A DNA stretch of 64,000 nt. It comes from Dermacentor variabilis (lineage: Eukaryota > Arthropoda > Arachnida > Ixodida > Ixodidae). The DNA lies in NCBI RefSeq assembly GCF_050947875.1, contig NC_134568.1, positions 259,667,115 through 259,731,114 on the forward strand. Direction: 5' to 3'. This document shows positions 1 through 11,123 of this stretch, in pieces. The notes below the pieces were generated by a model. That model ran no database searches. It was not told the DNA's origin and saw only the letters and a program-made list of their open reading frames with translations. The first letter of the stretch is position 1, and each line of letters starts with the position of its first letter. A program made the translations under genes and the position numbers.

Positions 1-2513
1 GTGACAACAGGCGACGGGGTAAATGAACGTGTGCACAGAAATCAGTCTCTGCCATTAGTGCAACATAAAAGCATCTCAACACACCGAAACAATTAACAGT
101 GACACATGAGTGCACACATGTGCACTTTCATTCTGTAATAGTTTCCACAGTGCTCCATCACTGAATTTATTCAGCCAGCTTAGGCAAACAGGAAACACAC
201 ACACACAAAAAAAAAAAAACAAGCCAACAAATGTACAAAAACATGATCATGCAAAAAATGAAAACGGAACTACAATTGGAAAATTTGCAGCATTAAAGCA
301 CAAACTAGAGCAGCAATACACACAACAGATCCCGAAAAGAAATTTCAGTTCAGTCAGCCTTGGCCAACTGTGCAGCATTTACAGGTGAAACAGCACACAG
401 CCTGTGGCATAACCAACCTAGGGTTGCACAAGACAACAACCAGCAGTTAGCTATCTTCGAAGAAAAAGGCCACACTCAGAAAAAAGCCACACAACATGGG
501 AGACAAGTGCAGCTAATTTCACACAGCAAACTGGAAGAAAAAAAAAAGAGAAGGCAAGAAAAAAGGGGAGGGAGGGAGTGAAATCAATTCCTATTGATGT
601 AGAGCACTTCACCTTTCTGGCACCCAGTGAAAACCACAAATGCTTAATACAGCTAACACAAAAAAGCACTCTGTGCCACATAAATCAAGAAACAGAATGC
701 AGAAAAGCTTTCAAAATTACGCTGTGTGCGTAGATACACCATGTAGTACACTTAGTTCTGGTATGGGTTGCCTCGGAAACCCCTGCTGTTTGTATTCAGC
801 TTGCTGCTCTTATTCATGGGAGTAATCTTGAACAGTAATAAAACTTTGCATGCTTAGCATTGAACAAGTTCATGAACAAACAGCTCAGAATATCTTGTAG
901 CATGAGAAACTGGAAGTACATCAAGCTCCTACCCCTTCAGGAACATTAATGGCTTGCCATGAACCCTGACATGATGTTTTAGTTCTCATTTTGTGCCCTG
1001 CACAAAATGGAATGAATATGGCTGTATAGTAAAAAAACAAAGATGAAAAATAGGCGGGGGGGGGGGGGGGGGTCAGTAAGCAGGCAGGTTTTCGCAGATT
1101 TAGTACCACACAGCAGCCAGCACTGGCATATTATGCGGCCCTAGAACAAGGAGAGGAACATGTATACCATATGGTAGTGACTGTGAAGAAGTCAATAGGG
1201 TCCGCAAAAAAGTGTTAGAATTCATGCAGCAACTGATAATGGCAATTTGTGTCAAGAAAATTACTCCCAAATCACCCAGCAATGCAAACGAGGCTCAGAC
1301 AGCAATCGTATAGGCCATAGAGTAATCAAACATGAAGAGTAAGCTTGCTAGAAAGATTCCTGAACATATTTAAGAATTCTAAACAGGGTTGTTCTTCACA
1401 CAAAAGCAGTGGCATTCAATTGAAATAATACATAAAGACACACACGACTACAGCAAATACTTTTCCATTTGAATTACACACATATGGTGTTTCATGCAAC
1501 TTGAACCTCACTTTTTTTTTTAAGGTGATTTTCCTTGGACAGGTGAGGCCCAACAGCACGTTGTTCTAGTCTTAAGCAGCTTACATCTTTTTCAAGTAGG
1601 GTTTAGTTAGCAACCTCAGCACACATATGTGTAATGACGTCATTCTTTCCTGCTCTGTGGTCTGTCTTCACAACTCTGAAAAATGCACCACATAAAAGGT
1701 AACTGTACTGCGTGCCTCCAGAACACACTTTAAAACTGCTTCAAACACAACCAATGCCCTAAACTTAATATTGAAAAATTTGCATAAGTGTTCTAGCCAG
1801 CTAAGTAAGTGTCGAACAGGAAGAAGTATTCCAAGTTGCTACAGATGACCAATATGCTGTTGGTTTTGTCTGTCTACAAAATGTCACTCTAAGCTTGGTT
1901 CAAGTTACACGAAATACACAGTACTGAGCTAAGCCAGCAAGTCCTTTAGCCACAGAAGCGTGCAAGGCTTGTCCTGAGAAAAGAAATGTTAATGGAAGAT
2001 TACAAAATTAAGCTTGCATAAATGCAAAGCTGAGATATTTCCTCATGAAAGATCAGAAATAATGTTTGAAGCAACTGTGGTGGAATTGCTGCCATCATAT
2101 CGATTTCTTATCCATGAAAATTAAAGAAGGCTGATAAATCAATGATGAAAAGAGAAGAAAAAGAACAAGGGTGATACCAATGCAATTTAAAATGTACTAG
2201 CTAAGCTTGCTGAGGTGTGTTTGATATGCTTGTAATAGCAGGCCCAGTCTTCTTTGTGTCTGCTCTTCAATAAGGCTCTGTTGTTTGATATGATTAGATA
2301 AACAAATTGTGATAAATTTCATTGCCTGCATTTTTTACAAACAGCTACAAGGAAATTTATAAAGCTCAAATTTCTCTTTCTTGAACAAAGTTTCTATTTT
2401 CAGCTACAGCAGTAACTTCGGCAGATTTCAAACAGATGCTCTTTACGCCTACAACATGCATTGTCGGGTAGTTAAATACATGTAGCACAGTCTACTGTGG
2501 CAATTTCAATTTG
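1..2513. other. No gene recognised; AT-rich unique sequence
   Basis: I see no coding region, RNA gene or recognisable transposon here. Reading frames are short and lack domain signatures. There is a run of 17 G at 1056-1072 and several short A/T runs. If the possible minus-strand terminal exon at 3235-3422 is real, this stretch could be its 3' untranslated or downstream region; that is inference only. Confidence 0.5.
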
Positions 2514-2783
2514 AATTGGAAATTTTCTAGGATGAATGATGTTCACAAATGCTGCCCAGTCCTCAGTTTAACTGACCAAATGTTCTGAGGCCTCATACGA
2601 ACTACCTAGCAAAAGAATGAGAAACCATGAAGCTTTCTTCTTATTCTTAATTGGAAATTTTCTAGGATGAATGATGTTCACAAATGCTGCCCAGTCCTCA
2701 GTTTAACTGACCAAATGTTCCGAGGCCTCATACGAACTACCTAACAAAAGAATGAGAAACCATGAAGCTTTCTTCTTATTCCT
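2514..2783. repeat. Tandem duplication, 2 x 135 bp
   Basis: Bases 2514-2648 are repeated immediately at 2649-2783. I count two internal differences (T/C in the TTCTGAGG/TTCCGAGG stretch and G/A in CTAGC/CTAAC) plus one at the end. There is no spacer and no terminal inverted repeat, so this is a segmental tandem duplication, not a transposon. The near-identity implies a recent event. Confidence 0.95.
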
Positions 2784-3234
2784 TTCTTGCACCATGCAGT
2801 TAGTTATGCATGGGCAGGGCCTTCATGACAGTGTTCAAACAATGGGGTTACCAGAGAATACAAGAAATGCTAGACTGGCCTCTGTTGTGCAAATTCATAA
2901 CACTAGTGACCACAATGAACAACTTATGTGATATTACAGACAGAAACTGAGCACCTACATGTAAGCAACACTGGGCAACAGGTACACCACCTTACTAAGC
3001 AGTACTTCACCAGTACATTTTGCAACATATTTTTTGAGAACTGACTGTTCTTTTTTTATGGCCTTAAGTACCTGGAAAGCAAACACTTGGCTGTTACTAC
3101 ATCCCTTGCTTGTCATGGATCACAACTTGTTGCCATTCATTTTTTTTTTTCGCGAATCAGTTGACACGAGGTACAATTAAGAAAAAAGAGGATAGGAGAG
3201 GGTGCCAGGTAGGTGAGCAGAAAGTGCAGACTTC

Positions 3235-3422
3235 CTAAGGGTGTCTGCAGATGCGGTGACTAGGCTGGCCAGTCCCCTGCCTGGCCCTGTGGGCAGGAAG
3301 GTGTGCCACTTGTGGAATTGCAGCCAGCCGCTCCTCACTCTTTATGTTGACTGGCTCACTTTGTGTGGAAACAGTAGCACATGTTGACGAGCACACATGG
3401 GCTATGGCCTTGGAACACTTTG
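3235..3422 (-). CDS. Possible 3'-terminal coding exon, unknown gene
   Basis: On the minus strand a strong acceptor (CACTCTCTTTCAG) is followed by 61 open codons ending in TAG at 3235-3237. The exon would start with the last two bases of a codon. The peptide is polar, contains a psi-K-x-E sumoylation-type motif (NIKSEE) and has no domain I recognise. A candidate donor (CAACAG/GTATGC) lies near 3608 on the same strand, but the stretch before it does not join in a matching open frame. It may be a terminal exon, a non-coding exon or chance. Confidence 0.22.
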
Positions 3423-5703
3423 CTGAAAGAGAGTGAAACGGAGCAAAATCAATGTCTAACTTGCTATATACAAAACAAAACTACGGGTTTGTGGTATGTG
3501 AGGAAAGGTCAAAATAAGTCATACAATCCCTGAAGATAAGCTCAACCCTTCTCATGTTTTGAGCAAGTTCAGCTCTTCCAAAGCAATCACCTTGCTGCCA
3601 AAGCATACCTGTTGTGCATGGTCATCCACTCTTAGAGGAAACATGCAAGCACGTGGCCAGGCTCTGCGGAGCGCCAGATGTGGCCTCTGGGACAACTAAA
3701 TGCAAACTACAGAAACTGCAATGCTACCACAACCATCAAGCTATAGCGAGTGTTCAGCTGGAGAAGGCTGCAAACGATGGTCCAATCCACATGGGTAAAA
3801 AACAGCTCAAGATGTGTGAACTGGCTACGAGTGCCAAGCTGCGTGCATGAGTGATCCAATTTCTAATACCCTCCCAGCGCTGCTAGGCAGCACTGGAGTG
3901 TAGTTAAGCCACAGTTCCATGTTCCAATTTAGTCTGCGCCTGTACGTTTCTTAACTGTTACTAAGTTTTCTTGCTTTGCTGAAAGATCCTTGCAAACCAG
4001 AAACTTAAGCAGCAGCACTGTGTCCGCTACTCATTCAATTTTCACAATTCTTGTTTTGCCTGAATGCTAAAGCGTCGAACACAATAGGACCATAATTGAG
4101 TGTCTTAGGATGTTGCAAATTTGAAATCTTTAAAAAATCTATGAAAAATTCACGCTCTAAATGCTGCAACTTGAAGATTTTCATAATTTTGACAAAAGTA
4201 CACATAGAAACATTAAACTTTTTATTGCACTCAAACATTCAGTAACATACCTGCTTAAACGGCCCCTGAAACACTTTTTGAACATAGCAAGAAAACATTG
4301 CCAATCTACACAAGACGCTCCTATGCACATGTGAGCTAAATATTATTGCACTGCATGCAGCACGGAATTTACAACCTCATGTCAAAAACAGCAAAAAATC
4401 GCTTGCTCATGCTTACATAATGTCATCATGTAGTTTCTTCGCAAGCAGCTGTACCCAGCTACAACTATTGGCTAATTTTGTGATTGCAAAAGCATTCTCA
4501 GTAATACATAATTACAAATTTTGAATTAAATGAATGAAACATGTTTGTAATTTCAAGAAGACAGAAAAATAATTTCATCTTAACATTGCCAGTCTACGCA
4601 TGACAGTCGCGTGTAGCTGCATCTGCTGCACGTGGCCTCAGAGACAGCAGCAGCGTGCTGTGTAGCATAGTCTACTGCAGCCGCCATGGGGTGTCGCAAC
4701 GAGCCCTATTACCACCAAGACACTCAACTTCTGAGCGGGACCTTGCGTCCCTTCGGCTTTTCCCCTATGTAGCTTCCGGCACACTAATGGAGATGAAAAC
4801 AGAGAGAGCCGCATACCGGTGTGATAACTCTACTTTTACTTGAAGGATTCGAAAACATTCTTGCACCAGGAGATTCGTGTGATGACATCCTTTAGTAGTG
4901 AGGCAGTTCTAAGATTAATTAGAAAAATGTTTCAGGTCCACTTTAATATTAGCTCTTACTGCAGTAAACTTTAGTCACCTCCCAAATTTATGTAAATGTT
5001 TTTTTCGCAACTTCAAATAAAGACAATTGCACTTTTGCTATCAGTGCAATTCATTAAAATTTTTTAGAATGCTTCATGCCTCTAGAGCCAGTTTCATCTG
5101 GAAGGCGAGACATCGACAGTGATAGCGCAGTTTAGCGTTGCCACTTAGGCTCTTCAGACGGTGTTCTAAAGACACAAGGAGGCGATACACGATAAATTAT
5201 ACAGAGGAAATTAATGATACATAATATATGCAAGGACACACAGCATAATGAGCACGGCAAGCAACATTGCAGGCGTCACGCCTCAATGGTATGCAAGAAG
5301 AGACTGATGGAAAGCTATCACTGTTTGTCAGCGCACAATGAAAAACTTGATAGCTTTAGCGTGACTTTTACTGTCCATTCCATTGAGGCCAAAATAAGCA
5401 TAAAGCAACTCCGTACAAATGCTAATGCCCATGCCAGCAGCAGAAGGCAGGATGCTGCTCTGGCTCCACTGCCGAACCGACTGAATGGAGTACGACGATG
5501 CATCCAGTTGGCTTTGTTTTTATCCAGTTGGCTTGGAACTCGGTGAGTGTCGAGTGCCGCAAATGTGTGACCTTGTGCAAAAGCACAAGAATGGTGCTAG
5601 CGTCCAACCGAAACGAAGTGGCGGAGTCCTTATCGCCATAGTCACCAGCAGAAATCATACGGACAGTAACGCTGGGACACTCTGTCCCTATTTGTGCCCT
5701 CAG
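3423..5703. other. No gene recognised
   Basis: No domain-bearing frame, RNA gene or TE terminus was recognised. A short direct repeat (ATCCAGTTGGCTTTG / ATCCAGTTGGCTTGG) lies near 5500-5536, just upstream of the transposon nest. Confidence 0.45.
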
Positions 5704-6912
5704 AGGGACACTAAAGGCAAATACTAAGTGGACATGGACTGTTTAAATGCCATTCCATCCAGTAACTTCGCAACGCTTGTTTCACGCCAAGAAAAGACTT
5801 AGTTTATGAGAAAATTGTATTTGAAGGGTCCAAATACCTTTATCGCAATTCAAATCGCCTGGTCTCCAACCAGGGAGTGGCGACGTTGCATATGCCATCA
5901 CCGCCCTTTAGTGCCGTCTGCAAGTAGAATGGTGCCCGAGAGACGGTGGTACGGTTTTTTGCACACAAAACGCAAATGCGCGGCCAAGCAGAAACCGAGC
6001 CAAGCCGAAGCAGTGGATTCGCAGCTGTAGCTGCTTTTGGTCAAGTAGCGTGGACCATTTGGGCATCTTGCGACATCACATGGAAGTGGAATTCTCCGCT
6101 ACTTGCAGTCTGTGCGAGTCTTGCGAGCCACCAAACCAGTACAGCACTACACAATAATGAAACTACTGAAACGTGAAAGCGCAGGCGGCACAGAGTCGAG
6201 CAAAAATGAAACTTTTCGACTGCATGTGTCGTAAAGAGTAATGTTGAGTTCTTTTTTTCAAAAATGAAACATAACTGGACAAGTAGAATTTTCTTTCATC
6301 TTCTATGCAATACTATGATGTTTATACAATGAGTGGTTGAATACTAGTGACAGAATTTAAATGAGAAGTGCCTTCATCACTGGGCAAGTACTTGAATGTT
6401 CCTAGGGAGTCTAAGTCATGTCCTACATTTACCTCAGTTTCTCTATTACAGTAAAAGCTTGTTAATGCGACTCCCGTTAATTCGGAAATTTGGATAATTC
6501 GGATGGCTCTATTGGTCCCGGCCAATGTGCATGTTAGTCTATGGGACCAAACCTTCGTTAATTCATCAGAGCTCGGCCCCACACCAGACACCACACCACA
6601 CTTAATTCGGACAAATGCTGACCGCTGCCGCTACACGAAAGTGTGGTAAAGCAGCGCTGGCACCACAGGTGTGAAACCGAAACCTGAGACGCATCGCCAT
6701 CGTCATCAATTAGTGGGGGGCGATCGCAGCATCACCGAACGCTGGTGCCTTCTTTCTTCGCTCCACTGCGCCTTCGATGCCATTTTTTCTTGTGTTGTTG
6801 AGTCGGTATCATCTCTTCTTGCAGAGTTTTTATTTTTTGTTGTGACTGTGTTTTGCATGTCACCACCATCGTGCGCTACAGTGATGGCAACGCCGGCAAA
6901 GTGGCAGAGGTA

Positions 6913-8349
6913 CTAAGCCAAGAACTTGGCGACTAAGGTGGAAATTTTGCAGGCTTTTAAAAAGGGTGAATTGCGATAGCATGTTATGACGAAGTAAAAC
7001 GTGAAGCAGAGCACGTTTGGAACGTACATAAAAATGAACAGATTCTTCAAGCCTTCGAAAGCGACGAGTTCCATGCAACAAGAAAGCGGTTGCGAACCGC
7101 AGCTCATCCCCAGCTCAAAGAAGCTTTGCTCCAGTGGGTTATCGAGTGTTGCAACGCACATCTGCCTTTGAGCGGACTTCTCATCATGGCACAAGGTGAG
7201 AAGTATGCTGCAATGATGAACATTGACTCGTTCAGAGCTTCAGAAGAGTGCACGGCAAAAAGGCTAGCGTTGATGAAAGCGTGACCACCCAGTGGAAAAA
7301 TGTGAAGCTGCTTGAGCACATCGCTGCATATGAACCAAGTGACATGTTCAATGCAGACGAAACTGCTCTATTTTTCAGAGCTCTGCCCGACAAGACCCAA
7401 AGGGGACCCGTGCATTGGTGGCAAAAAGTGCAAGCAAAAGATAACTGTGCTTCTTGCCGCCAATATGACTGGCATGGAGCGCTTGCCACTTGTCATCGGG
7501 AAGGCACATGAGCCGCATTGTTTTAAAAACATCAAAAGCCTTCCTGTCGAGTACAGAGCGGACTTCTTAGGAAGGCTTGAATGACCTCGGACATTTTTCG
7601 AGGCTGGCTGCAGCAGTTAGACCGGCACTTCACATCTAAGGACCGCAAGATAATTATGGTTGTTGTGAGCTGCAGCGCACATAACCGTACAGTCAAACTG
7701 AAGAGCGTCAAGGTAGTTTTTTTTGCCGCCCAACACTACCTGTCACCTTCAGCCAATGCACCAGGGTATCATTCACTACGTGAAGTCGAAGTACCGAAAG
7801 CACCTGCTACAGCGAATTATCTTATGCTCAGAAGTTGGAAAGCTGCATGAAGTTGGCTTACTCCGTGCAGTGCACATCATCGCCCACGTGTGGAAAAATA
7901 CACCTCAGGAAGTCATCATCAACTGTTTTCGGCACAGCGGTTTTGTGAGGCCCGAGCATGCGGCAGTAGCCGACGAGGTGTCAGTCGAGTCCACTGATCA
8001 TGACTCCCCGACTTTCGATGCTGTCCTTCCCACAGATGTGACCCTTCAGGACTACATTGCGATTGCTGATTGTGTCGCCACGACTGGTCTCCTGACCAAT
8101 TAATAAATTATTAATAATGGCACGGGCGCCCGGGAAGACCATGATTCAGACGAAGAGTCATGCGAGGAGGTGGAGACTCATCACACCTTACGAGAAGTCA
8201 CGGAGACACTTTTGATATTGGAGGAGGTTTGCCGGAGCACTTCGGACAGTTTGCGGGCTGTTGGCCACTTGGAAGAATTAAGAAAAATTGTGATGTCAGC
8301 CGGAATCTGCACGAAAAAGCAGACGACTATTGCAAAATACTTCAGTAAA
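6913..8349 (+). pseudogene. Tigger1 transposase remnant (CENP-B HTH + DDE)
   Basis: Fragments in several frames follow the order of a Tigger transposase. A CENP-B-type N-terminal helix-turn-helix (KVEILQAFKKGEL) lies near 6940-6985. The first catalytic aspartate lies in FNADETALFF near 7350. A second-D region reads VVVSCSAHN where the family has DNCSAH, so the aspartate is lost. The third-D region reads QPMHQG where the family has QPMDQG, so that aspartate is now histidine. A C-terminal tail ends QTTIAKYFSK before the stop at about 8347. Stops and frameshifts occur throughout. Two of three catalytic acids are missing, so this copy cannot encode an active transposase. Confidence 0.9.
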
Positions 8350-8772
8350 TAAAGGTATGCTTCTCCAACTTGATTTTAAAGGGACACTAAAGGTTAATAT
8401 TAAGTCAACGTGGACTGTTGAAATACCATCCCAGAAACCTCGAAATGCTTGTTTCGTGCGAAGAAGAGACTTATTTTAAGAAAAAATGCGTTCTGAAGTG
8501 TCCGCATACCTCTAGTGCAGTTCAAATCACCCGCCCTCTGATCGAGGAGTGGTGACGTCATGGTCTCATAGTGACGTTGCGCCATCGGTGAGTAAAACGG
8601 CTCCTGCATATGGCGCTACAGCTTTTCTGCACAAAACTCAAACGCGCGGCCAGAAACAGAGCCAAGACAGAGCCGACAGCAGCGCGAAAGCGGAACTATG
8701 GTGGCTAGCGGAAGGGAAAGCACACGACAATAAGCTGGTTCTTTATTTTATGACGCCAACTTCGACTTCGCA

Positions 8773-8910
8773 ATGGATGACCCTGACAACGACACATTGG
8801 CTCACGATACTGGGCTCGAGTTCAGCGATTTAAGCACTGATGAACGTGACCTGCTGCTGAGGGCTCACGCTGCCGGCGTCGTTGCGTACTACGACGGCGG
8901 CCTACTTTGA
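8773..8910 (+). CDS. Short acidic ORF in TTAA element copy B
   Basis: A 45-codon frame begins at an ATG at 8773 and ends TGA at 8908-8910. The peptide is acidic (MDDPDNDTLAHDTG...) and includes the stretch STDERDLLLRAHAAG. I do not recognise a domain. It lies in the part of the element that copies A and C lack. It may be the N terminus of the element's lost protein or a host exon fragment captured by it. No function is assigned. Confidence 0.3.
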   Translation: MDDPDNDTLAHDTGLEFSDLSTDERDLLLRAHAAGVVAYYDGGLL

Positions 8911-9083
8911 AAGGCACTCCACAAGACTTCAGTAAGTCGGCGTTGAACTCGTAATCCTCTGGACGAAAGCGCAGCGAGCATACTACAGTAGAGCCTCGCT
9001 GTTACGTTCCTCACTGCTGCGTTTTCCCGGCTGCTACGTCGTTTTCATCTGGTCCCGGCATAGCTTCCATAGGATCTAATGTA

Positions 9084-10226
9084 CAGTAAAACCTCGTTAA
9101 ACCGTACCCGCTTAAACAGTAGTTTCGTTTTAAAAGTAGTAAAGTCAAATCCCCGACTCAGCGTCCATTGAACATAATGTGTTTCGTATCCGCATAAACC
9201 GTACCAGCTTACTGCGTACGCATCGGTTAAAACGTAGCGTTTGAACTTTTCGTCGCGCAAACACGGCGCTGCGCCGTCTCCATCGGGCGGCCCGGCAGAA
9301 CAACACGCCTCAGAGATCGGAACAACGGCCTCCAAGCGCCCTGTGCGTTTGCGCTTGAAACCACATCAACATCATTTCGACGCGGTGGCAAAGAGCGTTA
9401 TGGCGTCGTGCAAGCGAGGACTCGCGTCGTTCTGAAGCTTGGATAAAAAAGATGCCGGGTGCTCAGCATAGAAGAAAAATTAGACATTGTCCGTGCTATC
9501 GAACGTGACACGAAGAAGTCGGCGCTGACACGCAACAGGGATCTGCTGTTGACTACAGTGCGTGGCATTTGGAATGCGAAGAAGTTGCTCGGCAGCACTG
9601 CTGCGACCGCGAAGATATGTCTGCTACGAGGTTCGACTTTTCGCCATCGTTGCCTCTGTTGTTGCCGAAGTGTCGACTAGCGACAGTGACGAGGACGACA
9701 AGGAAAGCGATAGCACGGGCGATTCGGGCCCGACAGTGGCATAAGCTGTGCGTTGCGTCAGCCTCATGAATGCAATCGTCGCGACGACAATAGGGGCGCG
9801 ATAACGTAACTCTATTCCAAATGAAAATTATTCCAAACTCCGGCACCCGTAATGAAAAAGGCGCCCCCGGAACTTCTGCAGCACTACTGCGCATGTGCAC
9901 GGTGAATACGTAACGCCAACGAGGAATCTGCCATACAAGAGTTTGCCGAGAAGAGGGGGCTGGCTGAAAAGCTGGCACGCAGCTTCAGTAAGTTTAAGGC
10001 CGCTGTCGTCGGCGTGCTAGGCCGCCGCGGCATCAAACGAAAATAACGCTTTTGTCGCACGACGTTAATAAATATTGCATGTTTTTTCCCCTTTCATCGC
10101 ACTCTCTCTGAGTTCCGTTTTCGACAGGTAAGTGGGCGATCTCATGCTCTTCGGTTAAACAGTACTACCGTTTAGTACGTACCTTGCCCGAGCTCCGGCC
10201 AACTACGGTTTAACGAGGTTTCACTG
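9084..10226 (+). mobile_element. Tigger-type transposon 3, innermost of nest
   Basis: The inverted repeats CAGTAAAACCTCGTTAAACC (left) and CAGTGAAACCTCGTTAAACC (right, complemented) are flanked by TA at 9082-9083 and 10227-10228. At 1,143 bp it is an internally deleted copy: it keeps the 5' end with the CENP-B-type HTH and the 3' end of the transposase but lacks the DDE core. As the innermost layer it is the youngest insertion of the nest. Confidence 0.93.
9459..10044 (+). pseudogene. Tigger3 transposase, internally deleted
   Basis: An N-terminal CENP-B-type helix-turn-helix (MLSIEEKLDIVRAIERDTKK) begins at 9459 and runs to about 9590. A frame rich in Asp/Ser (STSDSDEDDKESDS) follows near 9675-9725. 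A C-terminal piece (FAEKRGLAEKLARSFSKF) ends with a stop at about 10044. The central DDE integrase region is missing. Confidence 0.8.
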
Positions 10227-10636
10227 TATAAGGAACCCCGCTGTTACGTAGTAGCTGTGAAAACGTTCCCGCATGATGCGTCGCAACCCGAACCCACCTG
10301 GGCAACGCGCTCCAACCGCCATTTCGGTTTTTGACGAGTTTTGACCGGGCTTGGCCAGACTGGGCTATGGAACTGGCTGCAAGAAGCCGCACGCCAGTTC
10401 GAGAGGCCGCCAATAGATGGCCATACGTGAAAAATGCTCTCACTATCACTGTGATTACAGTCACCGCATGGTTTGTTGGACGGGTCGACTCACGGAGGAA
10501 GGAAACTCAGGAGAGGCCCTGACGTCACTCTTGGTGAAGCTAGGCCGCCGCGCTAAAGGGAAGCCGGAAGTTGGCGTTGCTCATGGCGTTGCTCCGCCTA
10601 TCGGGCCAGCTCTCCTCTCTTGTTTACATTTGTCAT

Positions 10637-10868
10637 GAAACCACGCCACGCTGCGCGCAACCGGGCTGCCCGGACACGTGCGCTCCGCAGCAATACTAAA
10701 CAATCGTTAGCACGTTAGCATGATTAGGCCAAAGAGGGCAAAATTTCCATTTCTCACGAAACCACGCCGCGCTGCGCGCAACCGGGCTGCTCGGACGCGC
10801 GCGCTCCGCAGCAATACTAAACAATCGTTAGCACGTTAGCATGATTACGCCAAAGAGGGCAAAATTTC
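10637..10868. repeat. Tandem duplication within Tigger2
   Basis: Sequence from GAAACCACGCC at 10637 recurs at 10758, a period of 121 bp, with a few substitutions. Each unit contains AACAATCGTTAGCACGTTAG and a start-like ATGATTAGGCCAAAG/ATGATTACGCCAAAG. It duplicated inside Tigger2 near the expected start of its transposase. Confidence 0.88.
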
Positions 10869-10889
10869 CTGCGGATATTCCTTTGTCCG

Positions 10890-11123
10890 TTGCCATTGCC
10901 GTGGCGCGGTGACGACGAGGAGCACGGGCCGCATGATGCCAGGGAGTTGCCAAATCCTAGCTTTGGAGAAGCCGTCGCGACTCTGGACCTCCTCCGCAGG
11001 TACGTCGCACCTCAAAGCGACGCTGACAGCAATGCGGCCTTCCAGGCTATTGAGAAACGTGCAGCGATTTCTAGTGAGCGAAAGAAACGGCAAGCCACCA
11101 TTCAGGACTTGTTTAAGGTCTAA
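10890..11123 (+). pseudogene. Tigger2 transposase C-terminal remnant
   Basis: One open frame ends with stop at 11121-11123. It contains FGEAVATLDLLRRYV and a basic tail finishing RKKRQATIQDLFKV. This matches the usual Tigger C terminus: an amphipathic segment with LRRY, then QTTI-x-D-F/Y-F. The HTH and DDE core are deleted. Confidence 0.75.

Noticed and set aside
3560..3695. Possible exon with donor CAACAG/GTATGC on the minus strand
   Set aside because: The frame open across it does not match the phase of the candidate exon at 3235-3422; too weak to annotate.
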